In this document: in pieces, positions 34,177-34,517 of the stretch
How positions within the stretch are numbered: position 1 is the stretch's first letter
How the letters are laid out: each line of letters begins with the position of its first letter
NCBI GenBank assembly: GCA_028281065.1
Contig: JANQKN010000194.1
Span: 1 to 34,517, forward strand
Direction of reading: 5' to 3'
DNA length: 34,517 nucleotides
From: Flavobacteriaceae bacterium
Lineage (GTDB): Bacteria > Bacteroidota > Bacteroidia > Flavobacteriales > Flavobacteriaceae
The notes under the pieces: generated by a model
Database searches by the model: none
Told to the model about the DNA's origin: nothing
Seen by the model: the letters and a program-made list of their open reading frames with translations, nothing else
Program-made: the position numbers and the translations under genes

Positions 34177-34517
34177 ATGAGGGGAGACATTTTAATTTTA
34201 TTGTTTGTTAGTACACTCTTTGCAGGTTGTAACCAAGAAAGGTTCGATCGCAAAGAAGACCTGTTTGCTTATCTAAAGGATCCAAACAATGGTTACCTTT
34301 TACAAAAGCAGGTAAACGGTGTGGGGCTTTCTATAATGCTCCGACCTACCGACTTGCTTGTAGATCAGGAATTGGGGAATGTGTATACCCAACAACGCAT
34401 TGATTCCCTTCGAAAAAAATACAGCTCCCATCTTTATTTTAATCTAAGTATTTCCAAAAATGGGAAAGAGCTTTTAAGCAGTCAAGCCATAAGGGAAACC
34501 AAGGGAAATACCATATA
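34177..34517 (+). CDS. Lipoprotein of unknown function, 5' part only
   Basis: An open frame from ATG 34177 runs off the window edge (113 complete codons visible). It begins MRGDILILLFVSTLFAGC, a signal with lipobox FAGC (Cys18), followed by NQERFDRKEDLFAYLKDPNNG, GVGLSIMLRPTDLLVDQELG and a charged RIDSLRKKYSSHLYFNLSIS stretch. No family was recognised. The 9-base gap after the OmpH-like gene indicates one transcript. Confidence 0.75.
   Translation, partial: MRGDILILLFVSTLFAGCNQERFDRKEDLFAYLKDPNNGYLLQKQVNGVGLSIMLRPTDLLVDQELGNVYTQQRIDSLRKKYSSHLYFNLSISKNGKELLSSQAIRETKGNTI

Noticed and set aside
1-34517. CRISPR arrays, tRNA or rRNA genes, insertion sequences
   Set aside because: No regularly spaced short repeats, no cloverleaf-like segments and no transposase motifs were seen on either strand.

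Overview
The window looks like chromosome of a marine member of the Bacteroidota, most likely family Flavobacteriaceae. Several things point there: two secreted proteins with type IX secretion (T9SS) sorting tails, a TPR plus transmembrane plus AraC-type regulator, the DUF3570/DUF4266/ApbE trio, AT-rich intergenic DNA with TAnnTTTG-like -7 promoter boxes, and few Shine-Dalgarno sequences. No tRNA, rRNA, CRISPR array, insertion sequence or prophage structural module was seen.

Layout. (1) 1-2110, plus strand: the 3' part of an ApbE flavin transferase, a small DUF4266 lipoprotein ending in a Gly/Cys tail, and a DUF3570 outer-membrane barrel, closed by a strong hairpin. (2) 2179-9663: a T9SS-exported NHL-type propeller (minus), a membrane-bound TPR/AraC regulator (minus), three tandem paralogous secreted proteins with a phage tail-collar domain and four HxH motifs each (minus), and a T9SS choice-of-anchor B protein (plus). 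(3) 9719-25918, minus strand: a tightly packed 14-gene surface polysaccharide operon. In transcription order it encodes GT2, sulfotransferase, polymerase-like membrane protein, two GT4s, a PglC-like initiating transferase, GNAT, a divergent DegT-like protein, a FemAB-like protein, DegT aminotransferase, FlaA1/CapD-like dehydratase, Wza-like exporter, Wzc-like tyrosine autokinase and Wzi-like barrel. (4) 26145-26993, plus: an FkbM methyltransferase started by TTG. (5) 26983-32338, minus: cysQ, DUF2061, cysC, cysD, cysN and a Wzx-like flippase. (6) 32407-34517, plus: a propeller lipoprotein, an OmpH/Skp-like protein and the start of another lipoprotein.

How the genes fit together. Regions 3-5 read as one locus for a Wzx/Wzy-type capsule or exopolysaccharide. 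The dehydratase, aminotransferase, an acetyltransferase and the PglC-like transferase would make and load a diacetamido (bacillosamine-type) first sugar. GT2 and the GT4s extend the unit, Wzx flips it, the Wzy candidate polymerises it, and Wzc/Wza/Wzi export and anchor it. The CysDNC enzymes make PAPS, the embedded sulfotransferase would use it, and CysQ removes the PAP by-product, so the polymer is probably sulfated.

The least explained parts are the three collar-domain secreted proteins beside the sensor-regulator, and the DegT-like/FemAB-like pair inside the amino-sugar cassette.
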